From CAYPXN01 sp964470915 (GTDB lineage: Bacteria > UBA10199 > JADFYH01): a DNA stretch of 62,486 nucleotides. The DNA is taken from the NCBI GenBank assembly GCA_964470915.1, contig CAYYEM010000007.1:1-62486 (forward strand), written 5' to 3'. Of the stretch, positions 25,630-34,742 are shown piece by piece. Position 1 is the stretch's first letter; every line of letters begins with the position of its first letter. The notes beneath the pieces are model-generated. The model was not told the origin of the DNA, did not search any database, and saw only the letters and a program-made list of their open reading frames with translations. Position numbers and translations under genes: made by a program.

Positions 25630-26658
25630 CTACAAAAATTGTTGTTTCAACTGATTGATTCTTTCACAGGACTTTTCAAGTTTTGACAGATTTAACTTTC
25701 GATCTTTCAAGGCTTTTTCCAAATATTCCAAGGCCTCGAGCTCAGCTTCTTCCCCCCGACAAATGAGAGGGATATCTCCCCCCGCCTCCAAAAATAAGCG
25801 GGCCGCCTCTCCCAAGCCATAATGATCTGCAATGGCCTTCATGTTGAAATCATCAGAAATAATCAGCCCTTCATAGCCCATTTTTTGACGAAGAAGCCCT
25901 GTAAGGATTTTCGGAGAAAGGGTCGCAGGCAAACTTGCATCTAGTGCTGGATACATCACATGAGCGGTCATCAGCATTTCAATATTGTTTTGGATTGCCG
26001 CCTCAAAAGGTGGAAACTCAATTTGCTCCAAGCTTTCCAGGGAACGTTCGACGACTGGTAATTCCAAATGAGAATCTTTTGCCGTATCTCCATGGCCAGG
26101 AAAATGTTTTCCGCAGGGAATCACACCCTCAGAACGCAGGCCGCTCGCAAGCTCCAAAGCATGTTGCATCACAGCTTCAGGCTGATTTCCAAACGAACGA
26201 TCTCCAATAATCGGATTTGCAGGGTTACTATCCACATCCAGCACAGGAGCATAGTTAAGATTAAAGCCCACTTCGCGAAGTTCGCGGCCCATGAGTTTTC
26301 CCCATTCAAAGGCAGAGTGAATTGGCTGTATCAAAATCCCCCCTTCGCCCCCCTTTGATAAAGGGGGGTTGGGGGGATTTGAAATTTCTCTTGCCGTGGG
26401 AATTTGAGTGAAGGGAGGAGGCAGTCGGAATACTCGACCTCCCTCATGATCAACCGAAACAAATATTTTTTGTTTTGAACAAGCTTTAACTTCTTTGATC
26501 AACTCTTTCACTTGCTCTTTCGATTCAATATTTCTTTTAAATAGAATCACTCCGCCCAAGCTCCAATCCCGGATTATTTGTTCCATCAAGGGCGGGAGGG
26601 TGACACCTTCGAAACCCAAAATGCAAAGTTGACCTATATTTTTTTTATTTTCTGACAT
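25630..26658 (-). CDS. nagZ: Beta-N-acetylglucosaminidase NagZ (GH3)
   Basis: 342 residues. It removes N-acetylglucosamine from cell-wall muropeptides in the cytoplasm during recycling. Family 3 glycosidase signatures are GKHFPGHGDTAKDSH (catalytic His/Asp loop) and LIISDDFNMKAI (nucleophile Asp). Residues about 93-109 (NPPNPPLSKGGEGG) are foreign to the family and are encoded by a palindromic repeat (26334-26382) that keeps the frame. The insertion falls in a surface loop between the VDHEGGRVFRL and SAFEWGKLMGREL segments, so the enzyme may still work. Confidence 0.92.
   Translation of the reverse strand: MSENKKNIGQLCILGFEGVTLPPLMEQIIRDWSLGGVILFKRNIESKEQVKELIKEVKACSKQKIFVSVDHEGGRVFRLPPPFTQIPTAREISNPPNPPLSKGGEGGILIQPIHSAFEWGKLMGRELREVGFNLNYAPVLDVDSNPANPIIGDRSFGNQPEAVMQHALELASGLRSEGVIPCGKHFPGHGDTAKDSHLELPVVERSLESLEQIEFPPFEAAIQNNIEMLMTAHVMYPALDASLPATLSPKILTGLLRQKMGYEGLIISDDFNMKAIADHYGLGEAARLFLEAGGDIPLICRGEEAELEALEYLEKALKDRKLNLSKLEKSCERINQLKQQFL
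26334..26382. repeat. Palindromic repeat inserted in frame in nagZ
   Basis: AAATCCCCCC and GGGGGGATTT arms flank CCCCCCTTT-GATA-AAGGGGGG. It encodes NPPNPPLSKGGEGGI in the nagZ frame. Confidence 0.85.
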
Positions 26659-26727
26659 TTTTCACTCTTTGAAATTGCGTAGTTTTGAAAATAAATGCTA
26701 AACTAATTTAGTTAAACTATATTTTTT

Positions 26728-28095
26728 ATGAAAATTTTCAAACTGTCTATTTTACTTACTGTGACTTATGCCTTCATCGGCACCTACTTCTTTCATCCCA
26801 GTGTTTCATCCGCAGGAGACAGTTCTAGTCTTACTCCTTCTTCAACACTAGCCAACCCTAAAAAGAAAAACAAAAAGAAAAAAGAAAAACAAGAAGACAA
26901 TCAACTCTCAGAAAAAGGCCGAAAACTTACTCCAAATGCATTTCCTTATCCTGATTCTCTCAAACCTGCAGTAGAGTTTTGGAAAAAGATTTATGCCGAA
27001 TATGACAAAAATCATTCTGTCATCCACGATACACGCTATTTTGTAATTTATTCAGTCGTAGATGCCAATAAACTTGAAGATGAAAGTAGTGAAGGTGATT
27101 TAGAAATTAAACCCATCAGCCGAAAAGGGAAAATTGCAGAAGAAAAAAAGAGAATTCTTGAAATACTTAATTTTCTAGCAGCCGGAGGTTACGATCCCAA
27201 AGAACTAAAGGGTGAAGAAGCTCGCATTTATCATTTATTCGATAGCATTTCAGATCCTAATAAATTTTTAATTGCAGCCGATGCTGATCGTATTCGCTCT
27301 CAACGAGGTCAAAAAGACAAATTTCTAGATGCTATTCCTGCAAGTGGAAAATACCTCACTGAAATAGAAGATATTTTGATTTCAAAAGGAGTGCCTTGGG
27401 AAATTTCACGTCTACCTTTTGTGGAATCAATGTTTAACCTGAAAGCTCGCTCCAGTGTGGGCGCGAGTGGTATTTGGCAATTCATGCCTTACACTGGCAA
27501 ACTTTATATGACCGTGAACGGGCAAATCGATGAACGCAACGATCCCATCGAAGCTACTTACGGAGCCGCCGCTCTACTCAAAGACAATTATGATCAACTG
27601 GGCAACTGGGCCCTTGCAATTAATGCTTACAATTCAGGTCTGCAAACCCTCATGAATGCTAAAGCTGCCACTGGAACCGATGATATCGGCGTGATTATTC
27701 AAAACTATGAAGGAGGCGTTTATAAATTTGCCTCGCGTAATTTTTATCCCTGCTTTTTAGCAGTGCTTGAAATTTCAAATCATTACAAAAATTATTTTGG
27801 GGATTTGCCAAGAGATCCTAAAATGAGTTATGAAAGCATCAGTGTGGATATCCCATTACGACTGAATGAATTAACAACGATTACAGGACTCAGTTTGGAA
27901 ACTCTCAGAGAAATGAATCCGGCTTATCATTCGAGTTTCTTTTATTCAAAAAAGGAATTTCCCCTGGGGAAAAGCTTAAAAGTTCCTAAAGAAAGCAAAG
28001 AAAAATTTATTCAGGCCATGAAAGATATCCAAGCAAACAAAAACATGATAACGTCAAACAGTGCCGAGGCTTCAAGTATGACAGCCGGCAATTAA
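26728..28095 (+). CDS. Membrane-bound lytic transglycosylase, MltD-like
   Basis: 455 residues. A signal peptide (1 to about 30) is followed by a Lys-rich linker (KKKNKKKKEKQED, about 49-61). The transglycosylase domain lies at about 205-345, with the catalytic Glu in RLPFVESMF and the GASGIWQFMPYTG and AINAYNSG motifs. A LysM-like segment near the end (ITGLSLETLREMNPAY) should bind peptidoglycan. It cleaves glycan strands in the periplasm. A TATATT box lies 4 bases before the ATG and there is no ribosome binding site, so the transcript may be leaderless. Confidence 0.88.
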   Translation: MKIFKLSILLTVTYAFIGTYFFHPSVSSAGDSSSLTPSSTLANPKKKNKKKKEKQEDNQLSEKGRKLTPNAFPYPDSLKPAVEFWKKIYAEYDKNHSVIHDTRYFVIYSVVDANKLEDESSEGDLEIKPISRKGKIAEEKKRILEILNFLAAGGYDPKELKGEEARIYHLFDSISDPNKFLIAADADRIRSQRGQKDKFLDAIPASGKYLTEIEDILISKGVPWEISRLPFVESMFNLKARSSVGASGIWQFMPYTGKLYMTVNGQIDERNDPIEATYGAAALLKDNYDQLGNWALAINAYNSGLQTLMNAKAATGTDDIGVIIQNYEGGVYKFASRNFYPCFLAVLEISNHYKNYFGDLPRDPKMSYESISVDIPLRLNELTTITGLSLETLREMNPAYHSSFFYSKKEFPLGKSLKVPKESKEKFIQAMKDIQANKNMITSNSAEASSMTAGN

Positions 28096-28098
28096 ATC

Positions 28099-28668
28099 AT
28101 GAGCCCCACCAAAATTCTCGATAGAATTCTTCATCAAAGGAATAAAAAAAGACTTAGTTTTAAACATTTCAAACCTTCAGCGGTGTTAGTGCCAGTCTTT
28201 GAAAAAGATGGACAAGACTACCTGCTCTTCACAAAACGAAACAATGAGGTTCGACATCACAAAGGTGAAATCTGTTTTCCTGGAGGCACTTACGACCCTA
28301 AAGATCATTTTTTACTTAATACTGCTTTGCGAGAAACTGAAGAAGAAATTGGGCTTAAACCTGAAGACGTCATCATACTTGGAGAGCTAGATGATCTTAT
28401 CACCCCCACCTATTTTAGAATTAACCCTTTTGTAGCCCGGATTTCTTATCCCTACCCTTTTAAAATTCATGAAAAAGAGATTGAAAGCCTGCTAGAAATT
28501 CCCCTCGCCCATTTTATGGATGAAAAAAACCTAGAATTGAAAAATATCAGTATCGAGGGAGAGGAAGTAGAAATTCCTTTTTACCACTGGAACAACGAAA
28601 ATATTTGGGGAGCCACCGGACGTATTGTCAGGCAATTGATAAATGTCTTGCATGAAGGGAAAAAATAA
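28099..28668 (+). CDS. NUDIX hydrolase, probable CoA pyrophosphatase
   Basis: 189 residues. The NUDIX box is visible as GGTYDPKDHFLLNTALRETE continuing into EEIGL, with the REtxEExG metal-binding core intact. The preceding HHKGEICFPGG segment is the CoA-pyrophosphatase extension. It probably splits CoA or related dinucleotides. It starts 3 bases after the lytic transglycosylase stop, so the two are co-transcribed. Substrate is inferred from the family extension. Confidence 0.85.
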   Translation: MSPTKILDRILHQRNKKRLSFKHFKPSAVLVPVFEKDGQDYLLFTKRNNEVRHHKGEICFPGGTYDPKDHFLLNTALRETEEEIGLKPEDVIILGELDDLITPTYFRINPFVARISYPYPFKIHEKEIESLLEIPLAHFMDEKNLELKNISIEGEEVEIPFYHWNNENIWGATGRIVRQLINVLHEGKK

Positions 28669-28705
28669 ATAAATGTAGGTGCGAACCAAGGTTTGCTCAC
28701 TACTT

Positions 28706-29059
28706 ATGAAAAAATATCTACTTATCACCGCTCTTTTATTAAGCCTCTCCTCTTGCGCTGGACGTATTCCTTCCACTGACACAGCCCAAGATATTATCAC
28801 AGGTTATTTCAATAAATACGGTAAGAAATATCAAGAAACTGCTTTCGGAAATCATAAAGTTCAACAAGTGCAAATCATCAGCATGGAAGAAATCCAGAAA
28901 AACCTTGCTTATGGAACTGCTCTACTGACCCTCGATAATGGCTCTGCATTTAAAATTAACATGAATTTTATTTATAAAGCACCGCTGGGTTGGCGACAAC
29001 AGGGCTGGGAGTTAGTTTCTGAGAAGACGAGCAGTCCCCCACCCAACATAAAACCTTAA
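28706..29059 (+). CDS. Small lipoprotein of unknown function
   Basis: 117 residues. A short signal peptide with the lipobox LSSC (Cys at about 17) is followed by a small mixed domain (KVQQVQIISMEEIQKNLAYG). No family recognised. I chose the ATG at 28706 because it gives a proper lipoprotein signal; an earlier in-frame start at 28679 would not. Its last 92 bases overlap the convergent comEC gene. Confidence 0.65.
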   Translation: MKKYLLITALLLSLSSCAGRIPSTDTAQDIITGYFNKYGKKYQETAFGNHKVQQVQIISMEEIQKNLAYGTALLTLDNGSAFKINMNFIYKAPLGWRQQGWELVSEKTSSPPPNIKP

Positions 29060-31454
29060 ATTTCGATCCATCCCACTCAAAAACAATTTCACCCGACTGA
29101 TCAGTTCGGTAAATTTTTGTTCCTATTTTTTGATAGCGTTCTAAAACTTCAGGTCGCGGAAAGCCAAATCGGTTTTTTCGCCCCAATTGCATCACCGCAT
29201 TTTGTGGCTGAAGCCGGGCCAGAAACTCTTCTGTACTTGAAGTATTACTGCCATGATGAGCTACTTTCAGCAAATCAACTGCAGAAGTGAGTTTGTTCAA
29301 CAATTGTTGTTCTGTTTCTATTTGAATATCACCAGAAAACAAAACTGAAAAACCTCGATCTTCCAGCAGGAAAACCAAAGAATGATTATTCACAAGAGCA
29401 GCATCGGGTTTTTCTGGTACAAAAATATTTTGAGGGGGATTTAAAAATTTTAATTTTACTCCATTGATCTCGAAAGCCTGAGCAGATTCATCTTTTTTTA
29501 AGACTGGAATCTTTTTTTGTTCAAGGGCCTTAAACAAATTTTCAAAACTTTGATTGTCTGTTTTCTCACCATTCCACCAAAATTCTTTGGGCTGATAAGC
29601 TTTAAGCAAAGATTCCATCCCTCCAAAGTGATCGGGATGCGGATGAGTCATCACCAAATAATCTAAATTTCGAATTCCTCGACCCAGTAAAGTCGGAAGC
29701 AATACCTTCTCACCCACATCAAAATCCGTACCAGGCAAACCTCCCGCATCAACCAGCATTTTTTTCCCATAAGGAAATTCAATCAAGATTGAATCTCCCT
29801 GCCCTACATCCAAAAAACTGATACGTAAATTCGGGTTTCGTGCATCTTTCCAAGATGGATAAATCCAGGCTGCAACATTGAATAAAATCAAAACTATCAA
29901 TACAATGCCTTTAGTTTTTCTTTTCCATGGCAAAAGAAAAACAAGAAATAAAGATGCATACAAAATAATTTGCCAAGCATTCATCCTCGGTAGCCAAGTA
30001 GTGCTTCCCTCAGGACTCGTTAAATACTTTAGAAAAATAAGAACTGGAGGCACACAAGCCGCAGCAATTTTGAAAAAGAAAAACGATACGGGAGGATAAA
30101 TCCAAGCAAAAAAGAGGCCTAACATACCTAAAGGCATTAAAATGAAAGTAAAGTATGGAACTAAAAATAAATTGGCTAACAAAGTTACCCAACTCACCTG
30201 ATGAAAAGTGTTTACTAACAAAGGGAAAAGGCCAATTTGGGCAAGCAAAGAAAGCAAGAAAACTTGAACGCAAAACCAAAGAATTTTTTTATGCAGTAAA
30301 CTTGGAAAGTTTGTTTCAAAATATTTTCGGATCAAGGGCAAAAATAACAGAATGGAAAAAATTGAAAGAAAAGAAAGTTGAAAAGAAACATCAAATAAAA
30401 TCAGCGGCGATATAAACAAAATGATAAAAGCCACAACATACAAAAGACTCAGCGGATCCAATTTTCGGCGACGTAGTAGAAAAAAGCCTAGTAAAAAAAC
30501 TGACAACATCGCTCTTAAGACAGAAGGCGACATAGTCACCACGAAGGAATAAAAAAATACACAAGGGAGAGCCATCCAGTAACTGACATCTCGAACAGAT
30601 ATTCGAAGAAGCAAAGGAGGATAAAGAGAAAGAAGTCCACGAAACAAAAAATATAAAAAGCCCATCACCATGGCCAAATGCAAACCTGAAACTACTAACA
30701 AATGAGTTGTGCCAGATTTCCTGAAAAGTTCCTGTAAGTTTTTATCTAGCCTGTATGAACTTCCCAAGAGCAGGGTTTTTAAAACTTGTTTAGAATCTTC
30801 TTGAGTTAATAAATCAATTTCCTGCAGAGCCCTTTGGCGAAAATCTAAAAATATTTTCTGCCAAGAACTAATCTCTTCCGCTCGCTTTACCACATGATCT
30901 TTTGACTCAACAAAAGTACTTGCCTCAATTCCTTGAATCTTAAGATAGAAAGGATAATCAAAGGCATAAGGGTTATGATAAAATTCAGGGGTTTTAAATT
31001 TACTGAATCCCTGAAGAACATCTCCAGGAGAAAAAGCACAAGCTTCTTCCCCTGCAATTTTAAGATATATTTTTCCCTGGATTGGAAAAGTTTCCTGACC
31101 CTTTTTAATTTCCCATAAATCGACAAGAAACCTTCCTCCCTCTTCACTTTGCTGGCATGGCTCCAATATCTTCCCTACCCAATAAACCTTATCATCGCCC
31201 ACTGTGTTTTGAAAGTTTGAGCTTTGCTCAATTTTTTGCAAAGTTTTTACGCTGATCCAATTGCCTAAGAAAAGAAAAAGACAAAAGAAAGAAAGCACTG
31301 CCCACCCAGATTTTTTAATCCAGGGAGAAAAAGATAAAACCAATAATGAACAGGCAATTCCTCCGCCTAAAAACAAAGGAGAAAACTCAAAATATCTTGA
31401 AAGAAGAATGCCAGATATCAAGCCCAGCAAGGGCCAAAATAAAGGGCGTTTCAT
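28968..31454 (-). CDS. comEC: DNA uptake channel protein ComEC/Rec2
   Basis: 828 residues. An N-terminal DUF4131-type region with membrane helices is followed by the competence domain with several more helices (about 225-490, including SGTTHLLVVSGLHLAMVMG). The C-terminal metallo-beta-lactamase domain (about 550-800) has DVGQGDSILIEFP, THPHPDHFGG, SGDIQ and VAHHGSN. It passes single-stranded DNA across the inner membrane during natural transformation. Length and architecture are complete. No other competence gene is in the window. Confidence 0.95.
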   Translation of the reverse strand: MKRPLFWPLLGLISGILLSRYFEFSPLFLGGGIACSLLVLSFSPWIKKSGWAVLSFFCLFLFLGNWISVKTLQKIEQSSNFQNTVGDDKVYWVGKILEPCQQSEEGGRFLVDLWEIKKGQETFPIQGKIYLKIAGEEACAFSPGDVLQGFSKFKTPEFYHNPYAFDYPFYLKIQGIEASTFVESKDHVVKRAEEISSWQKIFLDFRQRALQEIDLLTQEDSKQVLKTLLLGSSYRLDKNLQELFRKSGTTHLLVVSGLHLAMVMGFLYFLFRGLLSLYPPLLLRISVRDVSYWMALPCVFFYSFVVTMSPSVLRAMLSVFLLGFFLLRRRKLDPLSLLYVVAFIILFISPLILFDVSFQLSFLSIFSILLFLPLIRKYFETNFPSLLHKKILWFCVQVFLLSLLAQIGLFPLLVNTFHQVSWVTLLANLFLVPYFTFILMPLGMLGLFFAWIYPPVSFFFFKIAAACVPPVLIFLKYLTSPEGSTTWLPRMNAWQIILYASLFLVFLLPWKRKTKGIVLIVLILFNVAAWIYPSWKDARNPNLRISFLDVGQGDSILIEFPYGKKMLVDAGGLPGTDFDVGEKVLLPTLLGRGIRNLDYLVMTHPHPDHFGGMESLLKAYQPKEFWWNGEKTDNQSFENLFKALEQKKIPVLKKDESAQAFEINGVKLKFLNPPQNIFVPEKPDAALVNNHSLVFLLEDRGFSVLFSGDIQIETEQQLLNKLTSAVDLLKVAHHGSNTSSTEEFLARLQPQNAVMQLGRKNRFGFPRPEVLERYQKIGTKIYRTDQSGEIVFEWDGSKFKVLCWVGDCSSSQKLTPSPVVANPAVLYK

Positions 31455-31556
31455 GAGAAAGGGAGTTATGATAAAAAAAATGTTTTAGCTACACTATAAG
31501 TAAATTTGTAAATCTTATGGTATATTTTCCGATGGCCACAAGATGGATAGCTCCCC

Positions 31557-32189
31557 TCAAGATTTAGGAGGAAGATAAATCACTTCTTCCATACCTTTGG
31601 AAAGCTCTTCATCAATTTGTGCAGTCAAATCTTCAACAATGAAACGCATTTTTTCGTAATTTAAATTACTCAAACGATTCGAAAGCATGAGTCCCATGCG
31701 ATTTTTTAAACCTTTCAGAAATATTTTTGCTTTATGAGTAGGATTTCTTCGAGCCATTTCAACGAAAGCATTTACATTAATGCCATTCAACAGAAGTTGG
31801 CCATCTTCATAATGAAAGGCTAGCCCATCCACAGTTTCATCAAATTTTCGTTTTAGACGACCGCCAATTTTGGTTAAGAAAGCATGAATCAAGGCTGCAA
31901 ATACAGCAAGTTGCTCAGGATCCTGAACATGCCTTAAAGCCCACTGACGATAATTTTCAAGCTTGCGAGCCGTTTGGGCCCAATAACTTGCGCCTAAATG
32001 AGATAAATTTTCAGAAATTAATTTAGATAAATCCTGATTATTGAGTAAGATTCTACCACTTTTAAAATTAAAAGTAGCATTATCATCTTTAAACTCCCAA
32101 CCCTGAAATTCTGTTTGTTCTTCTATTTGCCGATCCGGAATCTTAATATCCGGAACGCCAGGAGGATGAATAATTTTTTTAATATCCAT
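31557..32189 (-). CDS. Hypothetical protein with a repeated beta-hairpin module
   Basis: 210 residues, no signal peptide, no family recognised. Two segments resemble each other: FNFKSGRILLNNQDLSKLI (about 40-58) and FHYEDGQLLLNGINVNAFV (about 124-142), each followed by helices. The shared pattern is F-x-[FY]-x-x-G-x-[IL]-L-x-N-x-x-[VL]. The next gene upstream has one such module. It ends with a Pro-rich tail (EVIYLPPKS). The two genes probably form a small operon. Confidence 0.6.
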   Translation of the reverse strand: MDIKKIIHPPGVPDIKIPDRQIEEQTEFQGWEFKDDNATFNFKSGRILLNNQDLSKLISENLSHLGASYWAQTARKLENYRQWALRHVQDPEQLAVFAALIHAFLTKIGGRLKRKFDETVDGLAFHYEDGQLLLNGINVNAFVEMARRNPTHKAKIFLKGLKNRMGLMLSNRLSNLNYEKMRFIVEDLTAQIDEELSKGMEEVIYLPPKS

Positions 32190-32222
32190 AGCTTACTGTA
32201 ACATGAAATTAAAAATGAGGAA

Positions 32223-32591
32223 TTAGGAATTTAAGACCTTCATAAGACAGGATTCATAATTTTCAGCAAGCGCTCTTTGATTTTTTTGAATTAAAAGAGG
32301 AATGAGCTCTTTTAAAAACAGGGTTTGTTTTTCATTGAGTAACATATTTCTAATATTGTGACCTTTGTAAAAAATCTCCTGACGCTCTAAATCAAAATGA
32401 ATAGAAGCCACCTCACCTTCCGATAAGAAGGTGTAAGTAAATCGTTTTGAGTCAAAGAAAAATGTAGAAGATGAAAAATGAGAAGCACTGTTCTTTTTGA
32501 CAGTATTCTGTGCGTTTTTTTGCATCAAGCGCTTCAAGTTAGGTTTTTCCGCTTGAGTACTCTGCTGTAAGATTTCTTCTTTTTCTTTCAT
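32223..32591 (-). CDS. Hypothetical protein with one hairpin module
   Basis: 122 residues. A Gln/Asn/Ser-rich start (about 1-45) is followed by FTYTFLSEGEVASIHFDLER and EIFYKGHNIRNMLL, the same hairpin pattern as in the gene downstream (33 bases away). No signal peptide and no family recognised. The two may be a partner pair. Confidence 0.55.
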   Translation of the reverse strand: MKEKEEILQQSTQAEKPNLKRLMQKNAQNTVKKNSASHFSSSTFFFDSKRFTYTFLSEGEVASIHFDLERQEIFYKGHNIRNMLLNEKQTLFLKELIPLLIQKNQRALAENYESCLMKVLNS

Positions 32592-32751
32592 AAGAATATT
32601 TTATTATTTTGCACAGGACATGCCAAAAACATAAAACAATAGAGTAAATAAGTGCTTGTATTTAAAGACCTTTCTGATTTATTAAGTTTTAAATATAGAT
32701 AAAAAATCTCTCGAAATGAGAATTTTCTCGTTTTGATAAGGACTTTGAAAA

Positions 32752-33249
32752 ATGAGTAAAAGCCTGGAATTGTTTGAATATTCCTCCCCTTTGGGCCCTT
32801 GGAGAGGTTTGTTGTATGAAAACAAACTTTGCTATTTGTCGAGGGAGCCAGAAAAACAAGTTCTTCACTTTGCTAAATCAAAACATTTTGTGGTTCAAAA
32901 AATCTTGATTCCTGAAAATCTTAAAAAAGAACTCGACCTCTACTTTCAGGGAAAACTTCATCAATTTAAATTTCCTCTTCATTGTTTAGAAGCAAGTTCC
33001 TTTGAAAAAAAGGTGTGGGATTGTTTACTTCAAATTCCTTATGGAGAAACTCGAAGTTATGCTTGGGTGGCCAAGCAAATTAAGCAATCCAAAGCCTATC
33101 GGGCTGTGGGTAATGCAAATGGAAAAAACAGGATACCCATTGTCATTCCTTGCCACCGAGTGATAAGCTCAAATGGTAGTTTAGGGGGCTATTCTAGCGG
33201 GCTCGATATCAAAAAGAAACTCCTCCAATTGGAAAGACTAAATTTCTAA
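32752..33249 (+). CDS. ogt: Methylated-DNA--protein-cysteine methyltransferase
   Basis: 165 residues. It repairs O6-methylguanine by transferring the methyl group to its own Cys, which inactivates it. The acceptor is in PIVIPCHRVI. The IPYGETRSYAWVAKQI and AVGNANGKN motifs of the DNA-binding helix and Arg finger are present. Length is typical of Ogt. It stands alone before a palindromic repeat. Confidence 0.95.
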   Translation: MSKSLELFEYSSPLGPWRGLLYENKLCYLSREPEKQVLHFAKSKHFVVQKILIPENLKKELDLYFQGKLHQFKFPLHCLEASSFEKKVWDCLLQIPYGETRSYAWVAKQIKQSKAYRAVGNANGKNRIPIVIPCHRVISSNGSLGGYSSGLDIKKKLLQLERLNF

Positions 33250-33252
33250 ACT

Positions 33253-33318
33253 CATGGTTCGACAAGCTCACCACGAACGGAAAATATAAAACCGTTCATC
33301 CTGAGCCTGTCGAAGGAT
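33253..33318. repeat. Palindromic repeat providing a ribosome binding site
   Basis: GGTTCGACAAGCTCACCACG...CCTGAGCCTGTCGAAGGA. Its last bases, GAAGGA, sit 3 bases before the ATG of the next gene and look like its ribosome binding site. Confidence 0.8.
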
Positions 33319-33320
33319 AA

Positions 33321-34241
33321 ATGCCAGTTCCTATTCAAGAAACAGAACAAGGAGTGCTCATCGGCGATGTAGAATTTGTATGGGCTAAAAATGCCAAGGA
33401 GTTTTTTTTCTCAAATTCCATTGTAGTTCATGAAAAAGATGTATTGGTGGTAGACCCTTCCGCAAATTTCAGTTTTTTTGAAAAACTTGCTGCACAAAAT
33501 AAAGTCGCCAATGTTTTAAACACTCACTATCACATCGATCATCGTTCTTTAAATCACCTCTTTCAAAATGCCCAGTTCATGTGTCATGAATTAGATAAAC
33601 CTGCGATTTTATCTTTTGATAATTACCTTCAATATGCTGACCAAAATCAGGATTCTTCTTATGTCATGTGGCTGAAAGGAATTTTTTCCTCACTTGAAAT
33701 TCAAAAAGAAGTCATTCACAAAACCTTAAAAGATAGTGAATATCTCCCTACACAATCCGTAAAAATAAAAGTGCTTCATATTCCTGGTCACACGCCTGGG
33801 CATATTGGATTATTGTTTGAAGATTTAAAAACTCTTTATATTTCAGATATCGACCTCACCCCTATGGGGCCTTGGTATGCCAATGTATCTTCTGATATCG
33901 ATCAGTTTTTAAACTCGATTGAAAGAATTAAAAATACTAAAGTAGACTATTACATCAGCTCACATGGTGAACGAGTTTATGATCCTGAAAAATTTTTGGA
34001 AAAATTAGATCGATTCACTCAAGCTTTCCAAAAAAGAGAGGATAAAGTTTTAGAAGCACTACAAGGTGGTTCTAAAAATCTGGAAGAACTTTCCAAAATT
34101 GGAATTATTTATAAGTCGTCCTATCTAAACGATCCTCTAAAAGCTTGTTTCGAAAGGCAAATGATCCAAAAGCATCTCGATCGCTTAGCAAAACAACAAA
34201 AGCTGATCGTCACGGATGGTCACTATAGCTTGTTGGTCTAA
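33321..34241 (+). CDS. MBL-fold metallohydrolase
   Basis: 306 residues. The metallo-beta-lactamase domain (about 25-225) has metal ligands in LNTHYHIDH, PGHTPGH, SDID and SSHGE, so it is probably active. A C-terminal helical, winged-helix-like part (about 240-306) is common in this group. Substrate unknown; thioesters, lactones or glyoxalase-type substrates are possible. Its apparent ribosome binding site is the end of a palindromic repeat. Confidence 0.8.
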   Translation: MPVPIQETEQGVLIGDVEFVWAKNAKEFFFSNSIVVHEKDVLVVDPSANFSFFEKLAAQNKVANVLNTHYHIDHRSLNHLFQNAQFMCHELDKPAILSFDNYLQYADQNQDSSYVMWLKGIFSSLEIQKEVIHKTLKDSEYLPTQSVKIKVLHIPGHTPGHIGLLFEDLKTLYISDIDLTPMGPWYANVSSDIDQFLNSIERIKNTKVDYYISSHGERVYDPEKFLEKLDRFTQAFQKREDKVLEALQGGSKNLEELSKIGIIYKSSYLNDPLKACFERQMIQKHLDRLAKQQKLIVTDGHYSLLV

Positions 34242-34272
34242 TGAATGTAATATAGAATCTGGAGAAACTTCT

Positions 34273-34605
34273 CTATTTTTTTAACAGGACAATTGGAATC
34301 ACGATCCCAGCTACTAAAGCTAAGCCAGCCAGAGTACCGATAAGAATATATTGAGTTTTTTTCTCATGGCCATCACGACTATCAGATTCTGTCGCTTTGG
34401 AGCCTTTTGGATAATTGTCTAAATCAGGAATGGAATCTCCTGAAAAGCTGGCTGGTTTTGCTTGAGCATAATATTCGGGAGGAGTTGTTGCTGCATTTTC
34501 TTTCAGCTGCCGATAAATATTTCTCGCATCATGCACTTGTGTATGAAACCCACAACTTGAAAAAAAGAAAGTAACCAGAATTAAAACAGATATTTTTTTG
34601 ATCAC
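34273..34605 (-). CDS. Small lipoprotein with a C-terminal membrane helix
   Basis: 110 residues. The lipobox FSSC (Cys at about 18) is followed by a polar region and one C-terminal membrane helix (YILIGTLAGLALVAGIVIPI) with KK at the end. A lipid anchor at one end and a membrane helix at the other is odd: either both ends sit in membranes, possibly spanning the periplasm, or one signal is not used. No family recognised. Confidence 0.6.
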   Translation of the reverse strand: MIKKISVLILVTFFFSSCGFHTQVHDARNIYRQLKENAATTPPEYYAQAKPASFSGDSIPDLDNYPKGSKATESDSRDGHEKKTQYILIGTLAGLALVAGIVIPIVLLKK

Positions 34606-34637
34606 GTGATTTTCCTTAAAAACGCTTATAAAAATTT

Positions 34638-34735
34638 CCGTTCGTACTGAGGCTCTCGAAGCATGAATGAAAATTGTCTCTTCAACAAGCTTCAGCCAGA
34701 GGACTGATCCGTCCTTTGGCGGACAGGGCGAACGT
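34638..34735. repeat. Palindromic repeat, TTCGAC family, variant with long inner arm
   Basis: This is an inverted copy of the element at 18351-18446 in its inner half (AGAGGACTGATCCGTCCTTT). The outer arm here reads CTGAGGCTCTCGAAGC, as in the copies at 53345 and 54842. Confidence 0.8.
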
Positions 34736-34742
34736 TATTATG

